A stretch of 7,650 nucleotides of DNA from Victivallaceae bacterium (GTDB lineage Bacteria > Verrucomicrobiota > Lentisphaeria > Victivallales > Victivallaceae), in NCBI GenBank assembly GCA_028717165.1, contig JAQUOK010000129.1:1-7650 (forward strand), read 5' to 3'. Below are positions 6,991 through 7,650 of this stretch, one piece after another. The notes beneath the pieces are model-generated. The model was not told where the DNA came from and did not search any database. It was given only the letters and a program-made list of their open reading frames with translations. Within the stretch, counting starts at the first letter, position 1. Every line of letters starts with the position of its first letter. Made by a program: the position numbers and the translations under genes.

Positions 6991-7322
6991 TGAAACTGAA
7001 ATCTTATAAAAAAAATGATGTCGTCATTATTGAAATGTCAGGCAGGCTTAATGCCGTGAACGTGCATCTGCTGAAAAAGAAGTTTCAGAAATTCTGTCCC
7101 GAAGAAAACTGTTTTGTTTTTGATCTGCAGAATCTGGAGTATCTGGACAGTACCGGACTGGGCGGTATTGTTTCGTGTCTCAAGACGGCAACTAATAATG
7201 ACGGGGACGTAAAAATAGCCTGTCTGCAGAATAAAACCAAAATGGTCTTTGAAATTACGCGGGCTTATAAGATTTTTGATATTTTCGAGGATGTTGATTC
7301 GGCTGTGGCGGCTTTTAAATAA
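6990..7322 (+). CDS. single-domain STAS anti-anti-sigma factor (RsbV/SpoIIAA type)
   Basis: The product is 110 residues and is one complete STAS domain: a beta strand with the GRLNA turn (residues 18-22), then DLQNLEYLDSTGLGGIV (45-61), then the C-terminal helix with the AFK end. DSTGLG contains Ser54, the position phosphorylated by an anti-sigma kinase in RsbV-like proteins. When dephosphorylated, such factors bind the kinase and free a sigma factor or other partner. ATG 6990 is preferred because the domain begins there. A GTG at 6951 would add 13 residues unlike the family and lacks a ribosome binding site. The ATG itself has only TGAG (6980-6983) as a weak site, but the stop of a short upstream ORF overlaps it. 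No anti-sigma kinase gene is in the window. The neighbouring receiver gene 107 nt downstream suggests a partner-switching cluster. Confidence 0.92.
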   Translation: MKLKSYKKNDVVIIEMSGRLNAVNVHLLKKKFQKFCPEENCFVFDLQNLEYLDSTGLGGIVSCLKTATNNDGDVKIACLQNKTKMVFEITRAYKIFDIFEDVDSAVAAFK

Positions 7323-7429
7323 TTTTACGAAAATGAAGCCTGCTGCTGATACTGATATTTGTTCACGCTTCTTCTGTAAAACTTCTGAGATTTCGGCAGC
7401 GCGGACCGTTTAAAAGGAAAAGTTCCATT

Positions 7430-7650
7430 TTGAAGATATATGGTAAAGCCGTTAAGATTCTGGCCGTGGACAGCGATACGGTTAATCTGCTGCTTCTGGA
7501 AGAGTCCCTGAAAAACGAAGGTATAGAGATTGACTGCTGCAGCGCCGGGGACAAGGCTCTGGCGATGCTTAAGAAAAACCAGTACGATGTGGTGCTGATG
7601 GATGTAATAATGCCGGATATGGACGGTTTCGAGCTCCGCAAACATATCCG
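7430..7650 (+). CDS. response regulator receiver domain protein, N-terminal part
   Basis: The frame runs off the window after about 73 codons. The visible part is a CheY-like receiver domain: VKILAVDSD (residues 8-16) at the first strand, and YDVVLMDVIMPDMDGFEL (52-69) with the predicted phosphoacceptor Asp58 and the following MPDMDG loop. In the acidic pocket the usual Asp-Asp pair reads Asp14-Ser15, with Asp16 next, so one metal-binding acid is replaced or shifted. No ATG exists in frame upstream, and the frame is open only back to 7337. TTG at 7430, with AAGGA at 7414-7418 upstream, is the best start and gives a normal receiver N-terminus. The C-terminal output domain is unseen. Next to an anti-anti-sigma factor, an RsbU/SpoIIE-type PP2C phosphatase is a natural guess, but a histidine kinase hybrid or a stand-alone receiver is also possible. 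Confidence 0.88.
   Translation, partial: MKIYGKAVKILAVDSDTVNLLLLEESLKNEGIEIDCCSAGDKALAMLKKNQYDVVLMDVIMPDMDGFELRKHI

Noticed and set aside
7333..7413. A 26-residue short ORF (ATG 7333 to TAA 7413) between the STAS and receiver genes
   Set aside because: It has no Shine-Dalgarno sequence and no recognisable features. Its end just before the receiver gene's ribosome binding site is suggestive but not enough to call a gene.
7325..7645. Open frames on the minus strand opposite the receiver gene
   Set aside because: Both are antisense shadows of a clear receiver domain and have no recognisable motifs.

Overview
The window reads as an ordinary chromosomal stretch of a Gram-negative bacterium. It is densely coded, shows moderate base composition in genes and AT-rich composition between them, and contains no insertion sequence, CRISPR array, tRNA or rRNA. 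The class II signal peptide with Ser at +2, the very large exported DUF3857/transglutaminase-like protein and the long glutamine-dependent NAD synthetase would suit the PVC group (for example Lentisphaerota). That placement is only an impression from the proteins and is not proven by the sequence.

Layout. (1) Positions 1-954, plus strand: the 3' end of a NIF3/YbgI-family gene, then after 18 nt a small orphan lipoprotein, probably co-transcribed. (2) Positions 970-6713, minus strand: a two-gene operon reading leftward. It starts with a 1267-residue exported protein made of two DUF3857-transglutaminase modules, and 23 nt later comes nadE, the two-domain glutamine-hydrolysing NAD+ synthetase. 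The operon converges on the lipoprotein gene with only 15 nt between the stop codons. (3) Positions 6714-6989: a 276-nt AT-rich divergent intergenic region. It holds a good leftward promoter, an imperfect hairpin flanked by near-identical direct repeats at the very start of the predicted leftward transcript, and a 16-codon leader ORF on the plus strand. (4) Positions 6990-7650, plus strand: a single-domain STAS anti-anti-sigma factor followed by the beginning of a response-regulator receiver gene that runs off the window.

Functionally, the plus-strand pair on the right looks like the start of a partner-switching signalling cluster: an anti-anti-sigma factor plus a receiver protein whose missing C-terminus could be an RsbU-type phosphatase. 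The leftward operon joins an envelope protein of unknown role to a central NAD biosynthesis enzyme, which is not an obvious functional pair. The most interesting points are the internal duplication of the large protein, with a catalytic site kept in the first module (Cys351, His391, Asp407) and broken in the second (Ser958, Thr1004, Asp1020 kept), the structured 5' leader of its operon, and the leader ORF whose stop overlaps the STAS start codon. I see no clearly new defence or mobile system here.
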